Of a DNA stretch of 64,000 bases, positions 63,639 to 64,000 are shown one piece after another. The notes under the pieces are model-generated. The model saw nothing but the letters and a program-made list of their open reading frames with translations. It was not told the DNA's origin and ran no database searches. Position 1 is the first letter of the stretch. Every line of letters begins with the position of its first letter. The position numbers were made by a program, and so were the translations under genes. Origin of the DNA: Heyndrickxia shackletonii (lineage in GTDB: Bacteria; Bacillota; Bacilli; Bacillales; Bacillaceae_C); contig NZ_LJJC01000004.1 in the NCBI RefSeq assembly GCF_001420715.1, positions 1,848,875 through 1,912,874 on the forward strand, in the 5' to 3' direction.

Positions 63639-63902
63639 TATTAATCGACTCTCCAATCTAGAGCAGCTACAACTCAAATACGAATGATGAATAAAAAGGT
63701 TTCATTAACTTTTATTATAAAAAAAATCAGCTATGAAAGAAATACATCTCTAGTAGTATTGTACTATACATCTTAAGTACTCAAACGATAAGAATCAACT
63801 TCCTGCTTCAGCAGGAAAAATCAATTTTTTATCGAAAATAGACAAAGAAGAGAAAATGTTAGCGGTTTCAAGCTGACTTTTATATAAGAGGAGGACCAAA
63901 GG

Positions 63903-64000
63903 ATGGAAAAACAAGAAGTTGTGATTGTGAGTGCAGTTAGAACGGCTATTGGAAGCTTCAATGGATCATTGAAAAATATACCAGCTCCAGAGCTTGGTGG
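63903..64000 (+). CDS. Acetyl-CoA acetyltransferase (thiolase), N-terminal part
   Basis: The window ends inside this gene. The 32 complete codons read MEKQEVVIVSAVRTAIGSFN and onward, the standard thiolase N-terminus. AGAGGAGGACC precedes ATG 63903. A small hairpin TTCCTGC/GCAGGAA lies at 63800-63817 in the gap before it. The catalytic Cys and His are outside the window. Near HMG-CoA lyase, a role in acetoacetyl-CoA metabolism is plausible. Confidence 0.9.
   Translation, partial: MEKQEVVIVSAVRTAIGSFNGSLKNIPAPELG

Overview
The window is a piece of chromosome from a low-GC, endospore-forming member of the Bacillaceae. The evidence is a complete spoIIIAB-AH run, spoIVB and spo0A, strong AGGAGG ribosome binding sites, frequent TTG and GTG starts, and a gene order that follows the Bacillus subtilis spoIIIA - acc - nusB - folD - dxs - recN - spo0A - bkd - yqj region almost gene for gene. 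The species cannot be named from the sequence alone. No tRNA, rRNA, CRISPR array or prophage is visible. The one clear mobile element is a group II intron.

Layout. 1-4434: spoIIIA operon (engulfment-stage feeding-tube complex). 4667-6969: accB-accC-yqhY (fatty acid synthesis). 7399-11543: nusB, folD, xseA, xseB, ispA. 11904-17155: dxs, a TlyA-type methylase, ahrC, recN. 17318-19422: a 52-residue secreted peptide gene whose terminator is followed directly by a class C-like group II intron. 19661-22024: spoIVB and spo0A. 22076-23624: cold-shock protein, glycerophosphodiesterase, DUF2627 protein. 23910-34477: bkdR (frameshifted in this sequence), a sigma-54 promoter and the branched-chain acid operon ptb-bcd-buk-lpdV-bkdAA-bkdAB-bkdB. 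35010-43263: methylmalonyl-CoA mutase pair, MeaB, bacilliredoxin, the miniprotein Prli42, methylmalonyl-CoA epimerase and an acyl-CoA carboxylase beta subunit. 43408-54275: peptidase, orphan CheW, DNA polymerase IV, YueI, zwf, rnz, namA, proI with a T-box leader, a beta-lactamase-fold hydrolase and a short-chain dehydrogenase. 54466-56897: Fur-boxed feoAB operon. 57264-58864: SOS-controlled polymerase and YolD-like partner. 58901-64000: CDGSH protein, YqkD-type hydrolase, a 52-bp tandem hairpin array, a small protein, HMG-CoA lyase, yaaN-xpaC and the start of a thiolase.

How the genes fit together. The bkd operon turns valine, leucine and isoleucine into branched acyl-CoA primers and acids. 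The mutA-mutB-meaB-mce-yqjD group can then move propionyl-CoA through methylmalonyl-CoA to succinyl-CoA, and HMG-CoA lyase plus thiolase at the right end fit leucine and ketone-body catabolism. The accBC pair supplies malonyl-CoA.

Regulation readable in the sequence: a sigma-54 -24/-12 promoter with an upstream palindrome before ptb, 0A boxes before spo0A, a T-box with a candidate proline codon before proI, Fur-like boxes before feoA, and LexA boxes (one inside the promoter spacer) before the SOS polymerase. The most unusual material lies between genes: at least four copies of a 120-160 bp element with GGCTCTTTTC and GAAAACAGCC ends, three copies plus fragments of a second GC-rich repeat (one inside the bkd operon), two copies of an element built from a CGGACA...CCGTTAT motif, and the hairpin array at 60192-60570. 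I found no obviously new multi-gene system. The best candidates for something undescribed are these repeats, the orphan secreted peptide beside the intron, and the structured leader upstream of rnz.
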